From Acidimicrobiaceae bacterium (lineage in GTDB: Bacteria > Actinomycetota > Acidimicrobiia > Acidimicrobiales > RAAP-2), in assembly GCA_947456245.1 (NCBI GenBank), contig CANGPS010000001.1, positions 1 to 64,000 on the forward strand: a stretch of DNA of 64,000 nt, read 5' to 3'. The translations under genes were made by a program, and so were the position numbers. Numbering within the stretch: the stretch's first letter is position 1; the number at the start of each line of letters is the position of its first letter. Of the stretch, positions 27,127 to 36,010 are shown one piece after another. Under the pieces are notes generated by a model. The model did no database searches and was not told the DNA's origin. It saw only the letters and a program-made list of their open reading frames with translations.

Positions 27127-28970
27127 CGGGCCTCGATGGTGTCGTCGAGGTGGGGGAGGCCTCGGGCCGGGCCGTCGAGCCACGAGCGGAGCGCGCGGGT
27201 GGCCAGCACGTCGTCCTCGTTGTACTCGAGGAGGCGCCGCCGTGCCGAGTCGTCGCCGGCGGCGGCCTCCTCGTACCAGGCCATCGACGCCTCGCCGCTC
27301 GGGTCCTCGTCGCGCCAGGTGAAGCCGGCACGGGTGGCGAGGACCTTGAGGCCGAGCGGGCCCTCGGTGAGGATCTGGTCGGCCACGATCTGATGGAGGT
27401 CGACCCACTCCTCCGAGGCGAAGAACCGCTCGAGGGCGCGTGGCGAGGGGAGGTCCGCATCGTCGGGTCGCAGCGCTCGGCGCATCTGGCCCTCCTCGGC
27501 GGAGCGCCAGAAGCAGTAGACGCGCACGGTGCGACCCTGGCGCTTGACCTCGGTCCGAAGGGCGCTGAGCCAGCTCCAGAGCGATCGGAACAGCTCGGTC
27601 TCGACGTCGGCGTCGAGCCGGTCGAACTCGACGAACGCCCGGTAGCCCTCCTTGATCCCCTCGACGGGCGTGCGGCAGGTGACGAAGGCACCCCACAGGT
27701 AGGTGGCGTGGTCGTAGCTCTCCATGTCGATGTCGACCTCGACGTCGCCACGGGCCGCGTCGATCTCGTGGGCATGCACGGTGCGCACCGCACCTCCCGC
27801 CTGCCAGGCTCGCGCCCGCCTGATGAGGCGGTCGAGATCGTGAAGGTCGAGCACCGATCGCGTCGTCTGGTCCCGGCTCGTGAGGTCGCCCACCGTCTCG
27901 AGTCCGGCGGCCTCGAGACGCCGACGGACCCCGAGTCGCGATCCGACAAGGTCGGCGAGGAGTGTCTCGTCGGGCTGGCCCTCGGCCATGGTGAGGATCT
28001 CGGGGAGCGGGAGCGTGGTGTCGGCGAGCCTCCGGGCCAGCGTGACCAGCTCGAGGTCGAGTCGGGCGAGGTCTCGACGGGTGGCGACCCCGGCCGACCG
28101 AAGGCGATCGAGGGCTTGCGGCGTCGACCACCGCACCAGGCTGACGTCGTCGATCGCCTCGAGCTCATCCCGGCAGGGCTGCTCGAACTCGCAGCCCTCG
28201 CACTCCTTGTGCCACCAGGGGTCCACCGCACGCGGCAGGGTCCGGTCGGCATTCCTGGCCATGGCGAGATCGACGAGGTCCAGGCGCTGGGCGAAGGCCT
28301 CGTCGTAGGTCTCGAGCAGGTTTCGGCGGCGACCGCGCCGCAGGTCGACCGGGATCCACCAGAGCGACCCCGAACCGTCGATGACCCCTCCGAGCAGGCC
28401 GGCGTCGGAGCTCGAGGCCCCCAGGGCCTCGAGCATGCGCCGCAGGTGGGCCAGCTGCAGGCCGTCGGACTCCACCGCCCGTCCCCTCCGGAACTTCCGG
28501 CCGTGGACCTCTTCGGCGACCTCGGGCAGCGGTGAGTCGGGGGGCGAGCACGGCAGCGACCCGTGGCCGTCGGTGGTCAGCAGGTGGAGCTTGATCACCA
28601 CGGGCAGGTAGCCGCCCTCATGGCGGACGAGCAGGTCGGGTCGTCCGACTCGCCGTCCGTCGATGTCGGCTGGCAGCCAGGGCCCGAGGATGATGCGCCG
28701 GCCGGCGGCGATGGCCGCCAGGGTGGCGGCTCGTCCGTCGCCGACCTCGACCTGTCGGATGTCGACGAGATCGTCTGGGGCGCCCTCGAGGATCCGGCGC
28801 ACGATGAGCTGCTCGTGCTCCGACCCGGCGTCGATGCGGCGCTGGAGCGACGAGGACCGCTCGGTGGAGCCGGTGATCGCGTCGTCGATTCGGTTCTGGA
28901 GCTTCACCGGGCACCGCAGGGTGGCGTGGGCGTCGAGCATCGGTCGTTGGTCGGTCCTCTGGGCGTCCAC
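27123..28970 (-). CDS. TM0106-family RecB-like putative nuclease
   Basis: 615 aa. The N-terminal half is RecB/Cas4-like (GRPDLLVRHEGGYLPVVIK near 108). A Cys cluster, CEGCEFEQPC near 258, resembles the Fe-S ligands of such nucleases, and helix-hairpin-helix-like segments follow. The C-terminal third is an RNase H-like exonuclease domain (DVEVDIDMESYDHATYLWGA near 410, LLEYNEDDVLATRALRSWL near 580). The lysine motif reads VVIK rather than the usual E-x-K. The GTG start has a TAGCAT -10 six bases upstream. First gene before the coupled thiolase-like gene and next to rnpB. Confidence 0.82.
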   Translation of the reverse strand: MDAQRTDQRPMLDAHATLRCPVKLQNRIDDAITGSTERSSSLQRRIDAGSEHEQLIVRRILEGAPDDLVDIRQVEVGDGRAATLAAIAAGRRIILGPWLPADIDGRRVGRPDLLVRHEGGYLPVVIKLHLLTTDGHGSLPCSPPDSPLPEVAEEVHGRKFRRGRAVESDGLQLAHLRRMLEALGASSSDAGLLGGVIDGSGSLWWIPVDLRRGRRRNLLETYDEAFAQRLDLVDLAMARNADRTLPRAVDPWWHKECEGCEFEQPCRDELEAIDDVSLVRWSTPQALDRLRSAGVATRRDLARLDLELVTLARRLADTTLPLPEILTMAEGQPDETLLADLVGSRLGVRRRLEAAGLETVGDLTSRDQTTRSVLDLHDLDRLIRRARAWQAGGAVRTVHAHEIDAARGDVEVDIDMESYDHATYLWGAFVTCRTPVEGIKEGYRAFVEFDRLDADVETELFRSLWSWLSALRTEVKRQGRTVRVYCFWRSAEEGQMRRALRPDDADLPSPRALERFFASEEWVDLHQIVADQILTEGPLGLKVLATRAGFTWRDEDPSGEASMAWYEEAAAGDDSARRRLLEYNEDDVLATRALRSWLDGPARGLPHLDDTIEAR

Positions 28971-28976
28971 GCCGCA

Positions 28977-28982
28977 ATGCTA
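28977..28982 (-). promoter_or_regulatory. -10 box TAGCAT, leaderless promoter
   Basis: TAGCAT, six bases, then GTG 28970 of the TM0106 nuclease on the minus strand. Confidence 0.55.
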
Positions 28983-29037
28983 CGGAGCGCGGGCACCCTC
29001 GTGATCCGCCACCGGTCTCGTCGGCCGGTGAGGTGGT

Positions 29038-29408
<371 letters not shown>

Positions 29409-29470
29409 GCCTCCAGTCTTGCACCCCGCCTGCCCGCCTGTCACCGGGACCTCGTCGTCCCTCGGGTCGG

Positions 29471-29476
29471 TAGCCT
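29471..29476 (+). promoter_or_regulatory. -10 box TAGCCT, leaderless promoter of xseA
   Basis: TAGCCT, six bases, then GTG 29483. No Shine-Dalgarno between. Confidence 0.5.
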
Positions 29477-29482
29477 TGCGAC

Positions 29483-30763
29483 GTGGACTCTGAGTACGAC
29501 CTCCTCGCCGCACGGCGGCCGACGCTCTCGATCTCCGAGCTCTACGACGAGGTGACCGACGTCCTCGACACCGCCTTCCCGAGGAGCCGGCCGATCTGGA
29601 TCCGCGGAGAGGTCCAGAAGGTCTACGAGTCCTCGGGCCACGCCTACATCGACATGGTCGATGCGGAGGCCGGAGGCGGTCGCGGTGCGCCGGTGCTCAA
29701 GGTGAAGTGCTGGCGCTCGACCTGGGGACCGCTCAAGGCATCGCTCGCCGCCGACGGAGTGGCCCTGACGGCGGGCATGAGCGTGGTGCTCAGGGGTCGG
29801 CTGGACTTCTACAAGGTCCGGGCTGAGGTGGGCTTCATCCTCGATGAGGTGGACGTGGAGGCCCTGCTCGGTCGACTGGCCCAGGAGCGGGCCGCCCTGG
29901 TGGCCGCGCTCGCCGCCGAGGGCCTGCTCGACGCCAACCGCCAGCGGACCCTCCCGACCGTGGCGCTTCGGGTGGGTCTCGTGGGGAGCCCCGGCACCGA
30001 GGGCTTCAGCGACTTCCTCGGTCAGCTCGAGCGCTCGGGCCTCGCCTTCGATGTCACGGTGGCGAGAGCGTCGGTGCAGGGGGCGCAGGCCCCGGCCGAG
30101 GTGGCGCGGGCCATCGCCGGCCTCGAGGCGGCCGGCGTCGACCTGATCTGCGTGGTCCGTGGTGGCGGTTCGAAGGGCGATCTGGCCGCCTTCGACGCAG
30201 AGCCGGTGGCCCGGGCGATCGCCACCGCCCGGGTTCCGGTGTGGACCGGCATCGGGCACACGGGCGACGAGTCGGTGGCCGATCTCGTGGCGCACACCCG
30301 ACACATCACCCCCACCGCCTGCGGCCAGGCGGTTGCGGCTCGGACGCTGTTGTGGTGGCAGGACGTGGCCGAGAGCGCCGACAGGATCGCCGAGCAGTCT
30401 CGGCGTCGAGTCGCCGAGACGGCCAGGGAGCTCGCCGCGCTGCGGAGCCGGCTCGTCGTGGGGCCGTCGGCGGCGATCGCTCGAGCCGAGGCCTCCGTGC
30501 AGGCACGGGCGGCCCGACTCGGGCCCATGGCGCAGGCCGTGCTCGAGCGCGAGCAGACGTCGATCGCCGCCCGTCGGCGCCTCCTCTCGGCCTTCGACCC
30601 CGCCCGGCTGCTCGAGCGAGGGTGGTCCATGACCACCGACGACACCGGACGGGCCATCCGATCGGTGGAGGACCTCCACGAGGGTGCAACAATCGTGACG
30701 CGGCTGCGCGACGGGGTCGTCGCTTCCGTCGTGGCGTCGACGAGCAAGGGAGATGAGGGCTGA
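29483..30763 (+). CDS. xseA: Exodeoxyribonuclease VII large subunit
   Basis: 426 aa. An N-terminal OB fold (about 15-110; ISELYDEVTDVLDTAFP, WIRGEVQKVYESSGHAYIDM) is followed by the catalytic region with LVGSPGTEGFSDFLGQLE near 165, VVRGGGSKGDLAAFD near 225 and GIGHTGDESVADLVAHTR near 254, all hallmarks of XseA. A helical C-terminal region follows, with LLERGWSMT near 375. With XseB it degrades single-stranded DNA to oligonucleotides in repair. xseB follows after two bases. Confidence 0.96.
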   Translation: MDSEYDLLAARRPTLSISELYDEVTDVLDTAFPRSRPIWIRGEVQKVYESSGHAYIDMVDAEAGGGRGAPVLKVKCWRSTWGPLKASLAADGVALTAGMSVVLRGRLDFYKVRAEVGFILDEVDVEALLGRLAQERAALVAALAAEGLLDANRQRTLPTVALRVGLVGSPGTEGFSDFLGQLERSGLAFDVTVARASVQGAQAPAEVARAIAGLEAAGVDLICVVRGGGSKGDLAAFDAEPVARAIATARVPVWTGIGHTGDESVADLVAHTRHITPTACGQAVAARTLLWWQDVAESADRIAEQSRRRVAETARELAALRSRLVVGPSAAIARAEASVQARAARLGPMAQAVLEREQTSIAARRRLLSAFDPARLLERGWSMTTDDTGRAIRSVEDLHEGATIVTRLRDGVVASVVASTSKGDEG

Positions 30764-30765
30764 CC

Positions 30766-31038
30766 ATGGCCAAGAGCACACCGACCGAGGCGGGGGACCT
30801 CAGCTACGAGCAGGCCTCCGCCGAGCTCGACCGGATCGTCGAGTTCTTCGAGTCCTCCGATGTTGACGTCGACGACCTGGTGGCCCAGCTCGAGCGAGCG
30901 ACGGTCCTCGTCGAGGAGCTCGAGCGTCGCCTGGTCGCCACCCGGATGCAGGTCGACGAGCTGAGCCCGAAGCTGGCGGCGGCGGCTTCGCGGGCAGCGT
31001 CGGTGGATCCGGAGACCGGGGAGATCGTCGATGCCTGA
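30766..31038 (+). CDS. xseB: Exodeoxyribonuclease VII small subunit
   Basis: 90 aa. The XseB core reads LSYEQASAELDRIVEFFES then a helical segment LEELERRLVATRMQVDEL, matching the short two-helix subunit that coats XseA. A Ser/Thr N-terminal extension of about ten residues and an Ala-rich tail are added. It starts two bases after xseA and overlaps the next gene by 8 bp, so the three genes are probably one transcript. Confidence 0.95.
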   Translation: MAKSTPTEAGDLSYEQASAELDRIVEFFESSDVDVDDLVAQLERATVLVEELERRLVATRMQVDELSPKLAAAASRAASVDPETGEIVDA

Positions 31039-31747
31039 GACCACCGACCGCCTGTACTTCCGCCAGCTGCTGGCCGGCCGGGACTTCGCCCGCAACGACC
31101 CGGTGGCGCGCTCGATGGTGAACTTCGCCTACGCCATCGGCGACCGCCAGACGGGCGAGGCCCTCCTGGTCGACCCGGCCTACGCCACCGCAGAGCTCCT
31201 GGCGGTGCTCGATGCCGACGAGATGGCGCCGGTCGGCGTGCTGGCCACGCACTATCACCCGGACCACGTCGGCGGCGAGATGATGGGGCACGCCATCGAG
31301 GGGATCGCTGCGCTGCTCGAGCGGGTCGACATCCCGGTCCACGTCCAGTCAGCGGAGGTCCCCTGGGTCGAGCGGACCACCGGGGTGACCGGGTCGCTGA
31401 TGGCGCACGAGCCCGGCGACGTCGTTCGCGTCGGCGAGGTCGACGTCACCCTGGTCCACACCCCCGGCCACACCCCCGGGAGCCAGTGCTTCCTCGTGGA
31501 GGGGTGCCTGGTGTCCGGCGACACGCTGTTCCTCGATGGCTGCGGCCGCACGGATCTGCCAGGCTCGGACCCACTGGCCATGTACGAGACGCTCACGCAG
31601 CGCCTGCGCCACATCCCCGACGAGACCATCTTGTACCCCGGCCACCTCTACTCGGCCGCCCCCAGCCAGTCCATGGCGGAGACCCGCCGTGACAACTGGG
31701 TGCTCGCTCCTCGGACCCCCGAGGAGTGGCTGGCCATCTTCGGCTGA
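31031..31747 (+). CDS. MBL-fold metallo-hydrolase (glyoxalase II/persulfide dioxygenase-like)
   Basis: 238 aa. The metal motif THYHPDHVGG near 75 (HxHxDH type), VHTPGHTPGSQCF near 141, SGDTLFLDGCGRTDLPGSD near 161 and YPGHLYS near 200 supply the usual His/Asp ligands. GRTDLPG with PGHxY is shared with glyoxalase II-like and persulfide dioxygenase (ETHE1-like) proteins, so thioester or persulfide chemistry is likely; the substrate is unproven. It overlaps the xseB stop by 8 bp. Confidence 0.85.
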   Translation: MPETTDRLYFRQLLAGRDFARNDPVARSMVNFAYAIGDRQTGEALLVDPAYATAELLAVLDADEMAPVGVLATHYHPDHVGGEMMGHAIEGIAALLERVDIPVHVQSAEVPWVERTTGVTGSLMAHEPGDVVRVGEVDVTLVHTPGHTPGSQCFLVEGCLVSGDTLFLDGCGRTDLPGSDPLAMYETLTQRLRHIPDETILYPGHLYSAAPSQSMAETRRDNWVLAPRTPEEWLAIFG

Positions 31748-31775
31748 CGCCCACCCACCTCCTGAGGAGCGATCC

Positions 31776-33014
31776 ATGACCCATGCACTGACCCCTGACG
31801 CCACGGTCACGATCGTCGGGGCCTCCCTGGCGGGCCTCCGCTGCGCCGAGGCGCTCAGGGCCGACGGGTTCGCCGGGACGATCACGCTGGTGGGCGACGA
31901 GCGGCACCGGCCCTATGACCGGCCGCCGCTGAGCAAGCAGTTCCTCACGGGTGCGTGGGACGAGGACCGCATCTCGCTGGTCAAGGCAGAGAAGCACGAC
32001 CCGATGGGACTCGACCTGCGGCTCGGGGTCCGGGCCACCCGCCTCGACGTCGAGGGCCGTCGGGTCGAGCTGGCCGACGGCACGGTCCTCGATTCCGACG
32101 CTGTCGTCATCGCCACAGGAGCGGCACTCCGACGGCTGCCCGGCACCGAGGACCGACTGCACGTCCACGGCGTGCGGACCCTCGATGACGCGGCAGCCCT
32201 GCGCGATGACCTCGCCAGCCTCCCGCCGGCCAGCCGTGTGGTCCTCATCGGTGCGGGATTCATCGGCCAGGAGGTGGCCACGGCGGCCGCCGCGGCGGGG
32301 CACCGGGTGACGATCCTGGAGGGAGCGGATCTCCCGCTGCGACCGATCGTGGGTGAGCAGGTGGCACGACTGCTCCTCGACCTCCACGTCGCGTCCGGTG
32401 CCGAGCTGCGGTGCGGGGTCACCGTGACGGGCATCGCTCCGCCCGCCGGTGACGCCCGGGCCGGGTCCGTCGAGATCGACGGTGCCGATCCCGTCCCCGC
32501 CGACCTCATCGTCGTGGGCATCGGCGTGACCCCATCGACCGGATGGCTGGAGGGATCGTCGCTGACCATCGACAACGGCGTGGTGACCGACGAGCGGCTG
32601 ATCGCCGCTCCGGGCATCCTGGCCATCGGCGACGTTGCGCGCTTCCGCTGGCTCGGGGCGGGCCACGACGAGCGGGTGCGGATCGAGCACTGGCAGACGG
32701 CGGCGGACCATGGGTCCCATGCGGCGAAGGTCCTGCTCGCGGGAGGCCCGCTCGCCCCGGTCTTCGCGGCGGTGCCCTACTTCTGGAGCGACCAGTGGGG
32801 CAAGAAGATCCAGGTCCTCGGGCATCCCGGTGCCGACGACGACGTGGCCGTCCTAATGGCCCCAGACGAGGAGGGGCGATTCCTCGTGGCCTTCCACTCG
32901 GGGGCGTTCCTCACCGGGGTGCTCGCCGTCTCGAGGCCCCGGCAGCTCATGGCGTTCCGGACGATGCTCGGCGAAGGGGCCACCATCGACCAGGCCCTCG
33001 CCGTCGAGCTCTAG
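31776..33014 (+). CDS. FAD-dependent ferredoxin/rubredoxin reductase family oxidoreductase
   Basis: 412 aa from ATG 31776, preceded by GAGGAG. FAD-binding IVGASLAGLRCAEALR at residue 12, PYDRPPLSKQFL near 47, ATGAALRRLPG near 113, NAD-binding VVLIGAGFIGQEVATAAAAAGH near 152, and ILAIGDVARF near 285. C-terminal YFWSDQWGKKIQVLG is typical of reductases serving oxygenase or P450 ferredoxins (BphA4/CamA type). A P450 lies 13 kb away; partnership is only possible. It follows the MBL gene by 28 bp. Confidence 0.88.
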   Translation: MTHALTPDATVTIVGASLAGLRCAEALRADGFAGTITLVGDERHRPYDRPPLSKQFLTGAWDEDRISLVKAEKHDPMGLDLRLGVRATRLDVEGRRVELADGTVLDSDAVVIATGAALRRLPGTEDRLHVHGVRTLDDAAALRDDLASLPPASRVVLIGAGFIGQEVATAAAAAGHRVTILEGADLPLRPIVGEQVARLLLDLHVASGAELRCGVTVTGIAPPAGDARAGSVEIDGADPVPADLIVVGIGVTPSTGWLEGSSLTIDNGVVTDERLIAAPGILAIGDVARFRWLGAGHDERVRIEHWQTAADHGSHAAKVLLAGGPLAPVFAAVPYFWSDQWGKKIQVLGHPGADDDVAVLMAPDEEGRFLVAFHSGAFLTGVLAVSRPRQLMAFRTMLGEGATIDQALAVEL

Positions 33015-33027
33015 TCGACCAGCTGGC

Positions 33028-34500
33028 TCAGAACTCCACCCCGGACAGGTCCGGGATGGTCCGCTCGGCGCGACGACGAGCCTCGAGGAACCGTTCGCGC
33101 CGCATCGACCGGGTCGCGTCGTCGGCCGTCGGCTCGACCACAGACCTCGGCGACCACGAGGCTGCCACGTCATCCTCGCTGCCCCACAGGCCGGTGGCGA
33201 GGCCCGCGAGGTAGCCGGCACCGAGCGTGGTCGCCTCGAGGATGGGCGACACCTCGACCGGTCGGCCGAGGGTGTCGGCGAGGATCCCGAGGAAGACCTC
33301 GTTGGAGGTCATGCCTCCATCGACCCGCAGCGACGAGAGCGTCACCCCGCCGTCGGCCTCCGCAGCCTCCACGAGGTCGAGGCCGCGCTGGGCCACGCCC
33401 TCGAGCACGGCCCTCGTGATCTCCGACCTCCCGGTGCCCCGAGTGATGCCGAGCAGGAGGCCTCGGGCTCCGAAGTCCCACGAGGGGGTGCCGAGGCCGA
33501 GGAGCGCGGGGACGAACACCACGCCGTCGTCGCCGGTCGCCTGGGCGGCCACGGCCGCCGACTCCTCGGCGCTCGTCAGGATCCCGAGATCGTCGCGTAG
33601 CCACTCCACGCAGGAGCCGGCGGACAGCATGATCGCCTCGAGGCCCCAGACGGGAGCGTCGTCTCGCTGGCGGGCGATGATCGGGAACGTGCCGCCGGCT
33701 GAGCGCTGAGGCGACTCCGGTGCGTCGGGGCCGGTCACCATGTCGAGCATCCCTCCGGTCCCGAATGTGATCTTGGCCTGGCCGGGCGCCACGCAGCCCT
33801 GACCGATCAGGGAAGCCTGCTGGTCGCCGGCGATCCCACAGATCTCAGGCGCCCCCTCGAGGGCTGTGGCCAGACCGACGGCACCGGTCGAGTCGACGAT
33901 GCCGGGCATCATCGTGGCGGGGAGGCCCAGGACGTCGAGGGTGCGGGCGTCCCAGGAGCGAGCCGAGTGGTCCACCAGGCCGGTGACGGCCGCGTTGGTG
34001 GCATCGGTGACGTGCAGGCTGCCCTCCGAGAGGGTCCAGGCGATCCAGGTGTCCATGGTCCCGAATCGCAGGTGCTCCGCCCCACTGCGCTCGGGATCGA
34101 AGGTGTCGAGGAGCCACTGGGCCTTGGAGGCCGAGACGTTGGGGGCCAGCCGGAGGCCCTCCGCCTGGAGCAGGAGGCAGTTGATGACCGTGCGCAGGTC
34201 CTGCCAGCCGATGGCCGGGCCGATGGGGAGGCCGGTCCTCGCGTCCCAGACGACGGTGGTGGCGCGCTGGTTGGCGATGCCGACCCCGTCGACCGGTCCG
34301 GCGGAGAGAGCGGCGCGGGCGGTCTCGAGCACGGCCGCCTGGATGGCGAGGGCATCGAACTCGACCTGCCCGGGCTCGGGCGACGAGGGGAGCACGGGGA
34401 CCTGGACGACATCGGTGACCGTGGCGTCCGCCTGGACGATGCCGGAGCGCACCGACGAGGTGCCAACGTCGACCACGAGGATCCGGCCGGTGCTCACCAT
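33028..34500 (-). CDS. glpK: FGGY-family kinase, glycerol kinase-like
   Basis: 490 aa from ATG 34500. The ATPase start is ILVVDVGTSSVRSGI. GIANQRATTVVWD near 85 and GPAIGWQDLRT match the glycerol kinase region; SLIGQGCVAPGQAKITFGTGG near 255 and LRVDGGMTSNEVFLG near 400 are second-lobe signatures. It would phosphorylate glycerol to sn-glycerol-3-phosphate. The start overlaps the upstream AGPS-like gene by seven bases, and glpD is upstream in the same operon, which supports glycerol as substrate, though sequence alone leaves room for another polyol. Confidence 0.8.
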   Translation of the reverse strand: MVSTGRILVVDVGTSSVRSGIVQADATVTDVVQVPVLPSSPEPGQVEFDALAIQAAVLETARAALSAGPVDGVGIANQRATTVVWDARTGLPIGPAIGWQDLRTVINCLLLQAEGLRLAPNVSASKAQWLLDTFDPERSGAEHLRFGTMDTWIAWTLSEGSLHVTDATNAAVTGLVDHSARSWDARTLDVLGLPATMMPGIVDSTGAVGLATALEGAPEICGIAGDQQASLIGQGCVAPGQAKITFGTGGMLDMVTGPDAPESPQRSAGGTFPIIARQRDDAPVWGLEAIMLSAGSCVEWLRDDLGILTSAEESAAVAAQATGDDGVVFVPALLGLGTPSWDFGARGLLLGITRGTGRSEITRAVLEGVAQRGLDLVEAAEADGGVTLSSLRVDGGMTSNEVFLGILADTLGRPVEVSPILEATTLGAGYLAGLATGLWGSEDDVAASWSPRSVVEPTADDATRSMRRERFLEARRRAERTIPDLSGVEF

Positions 34501-35996
34501 GCCTCCGTGGCGCCGAGGCCCAGCTTGCCCGGGTTCAAGATGCCCGTCGGGTCGAGGGCGGCCTTGACGGCGGAGAGGACGGGGAAGGCCGACCCGAGGG
34601 CGCTGGCCATGAACCGGCTGCGGTTGAGGCCGATGCCGTGGTGGTGGCTGATGGCCGAGCCAGATCGGTCGATGACGCCGGTGGCGGCCTCCCAGCAGGA
34701 GCGGTAGTACGCGTCGTCGGCATCCTGGGCGAGCGCGGGATCCTCGGGGCGCTCGGGTGCCCGGCCGGCGAAGGTGAAGTAGAGGCAGGCACCGTCGAGG
34801 TAGGCGTGGCTCTGGTGGACCGACGCCACCATGGTCCCGGGGACGGCCTTGAGGGCCCCGATGATGGCCTCGGTTACCGCAGGGAGCGAGGCCCAGGACC
34901 CGGCCATCTCGATGGTGTCGACCACCACGCCCGACTCCCACAGGGGCCGCAGCGCGCTCACGTCGTTGCGGTGACCCATCCAGCGCTCGACGAGCGCCGC
35001 GTCGAGCGGGGTCGCGGCGGCGCACTCCTCGGCCACGATGCCCATCGTGACCTCGACGATGGCGGGGTCTGCCTCGTCGAGCACGATCAGCACGTTGCTC
35101 TCGACATCGAAGTTGCGCTTCGACTCAGGGACGTCGTAGAGGCGCAGCACGGCGGGGGTGGCTCCTCGGCGCAGGATGCGCCGGCAGGCGTCGAGGCCCT
35201 CGTCGAAGGTGTCGAAGCTGAACGCCGACCGCTGCTCGGCGGCGGCGATGGGGTGGATGGCGAGGGTGGCCCGGGTGATGATGCCGAGCGTTCCCTCTGA
35301 GCCCACGAAGAGCTGGGTCAGGTTCGGCCCCGTGGCCGCCCGTGGACCCGTGCCCTCGGTCTCGATCACGGTGCCGTCGGCGAGGACCACGGTCAGGCCG
35401 CGGACCATGTCCTCGATCTTCCCGTAGCGCGTCGAGTACTGGCCTGCGCCACGACAGGCGAGCCAGCCACCGACGGTCGACAGGTCCATCGACTGGGGCC
35501 AGTGCCCGAGGGTGTAGCCGGAGCCGACGCCGGCGAGGTGGCGCTCGAGGTCCGGACCGAAGACGCCGGCCTGCACGTCGAGGGTCAGCGAGGTCTCGTC
35601 GACGCCCTCGATCGCGTCGAGGCCCGTGAGGTCGAGGGAGACGCCGCCGGCCAGCGGGATCGACCCCCCGCACACCCCGCTGCGACCTGCGGCCGGCGTG
35701 ACCGGCACGCCGGCAGCGTGGCAGAGGCGCAGCACAGCGGCCACCTCTGCGGTGGAGCTGGGACGCACCACGGCGCTGGCGAGGGCGCCGACGGTCCCGG
35801 TGGTCGCCCAGCCGATCGTCACGGGCCACCAGTCCCGAGAGCTCTCGGCTCGGGCGGACACATCGGTGGTCACGGCGATGCCCGCGCTGCGAAGGTCGTC
35901 GAGCAGCTCGGCGCTGACGGGGACCCGGGTGCCGGGGAGTCGCTCGGCAGGGGAGCCGGAGCCCCCGAGCGGTGAGACGAGGGTGGGGACGGTCAT
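34494..35996 (-). CDS. FAD-linked oxidase, alkyl-dihydroxyacetonephosphate synthase-like
   Basis: 500 aa from ATG 35996 (AAGGAG upstream). A PCMH-type FAD domain at about 80-260 has VTPAAGRSGVCGGSIP near 105 and the segment STVGGWLACRGAGQYSTRYG near 175, very close to alkyl-DHAP synthases. VSGSEGTLG-type FVGSEGTLGIITRA lies near 225, and the C-terminal SHHHGIGLNRSRF near 455 is the AGPS His motif. AGPS exchanges the acyl group of acyl-DHAP for an alkyl group in ether-lipid synthesis; relatives also oxidise 2-hydroxyacids. Position between glpD and glpK points to a glycerol-derived substrate. Confidence 0.8.
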   Translation of the reverse strand: MTVPTLVSPLGGSGSPAERLPGTRVPVSAELLDDLRSAGIAVTTDVSARAESSRDWWPVTIGWATTGTVGALASAVVRPSSTAEVAAVLRLCHAAGVPVTPAAGRSGVCGGSIPLAGGVSLDLTGLDAIEGVDETSLTLDVQAGVFGPDLERHLAGVGSGYTLGHWPQSMDLSTVGGWLACRGAGQYSTRYGKIEDMVRGLTVVLADGTVIETEGTGPRAATGPNLTQLFVGSEGTLGIITRATLAIHPIAAAEQRSAFSFDTFDEGLDACRRILRRGATPAVLRLYDVPESKRNFDVESNVLIVLDEADPAIVEVTMGIVAEECAAATPLDAALVERWMGHRNDVSALRPLWESGVVVDTIEMAGSWASLPAVTEAIIGALKAVPGTMVASVHQSHAYLDGACLYFTFAGRAPERPEDPALAQDADDAYYRSCWEAATGVIDRSGSAISHHHGIGLNRSRFMASALGSAFPVLSAVKAALDPTGILNPGKLGLGATEAW

Positions 35997-36010
35997 GGTG
36001 CTCCTTGTGC

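Noticed and set aside
24005-28252. 1415-aa ORF on the minus strand
   Set aside because: Only its last 560 codons (from 25687) are the CydD-like protein; the rest runs out of frame through the thiolase-like and nuclease genes, an artefact of high GC.
31593-32825. 410-aa minus ORF opposite the ferredoxin reductase
   Set aside because: Contains no domain and is entirely opposite a gene with clear FAD and NAD motifs.
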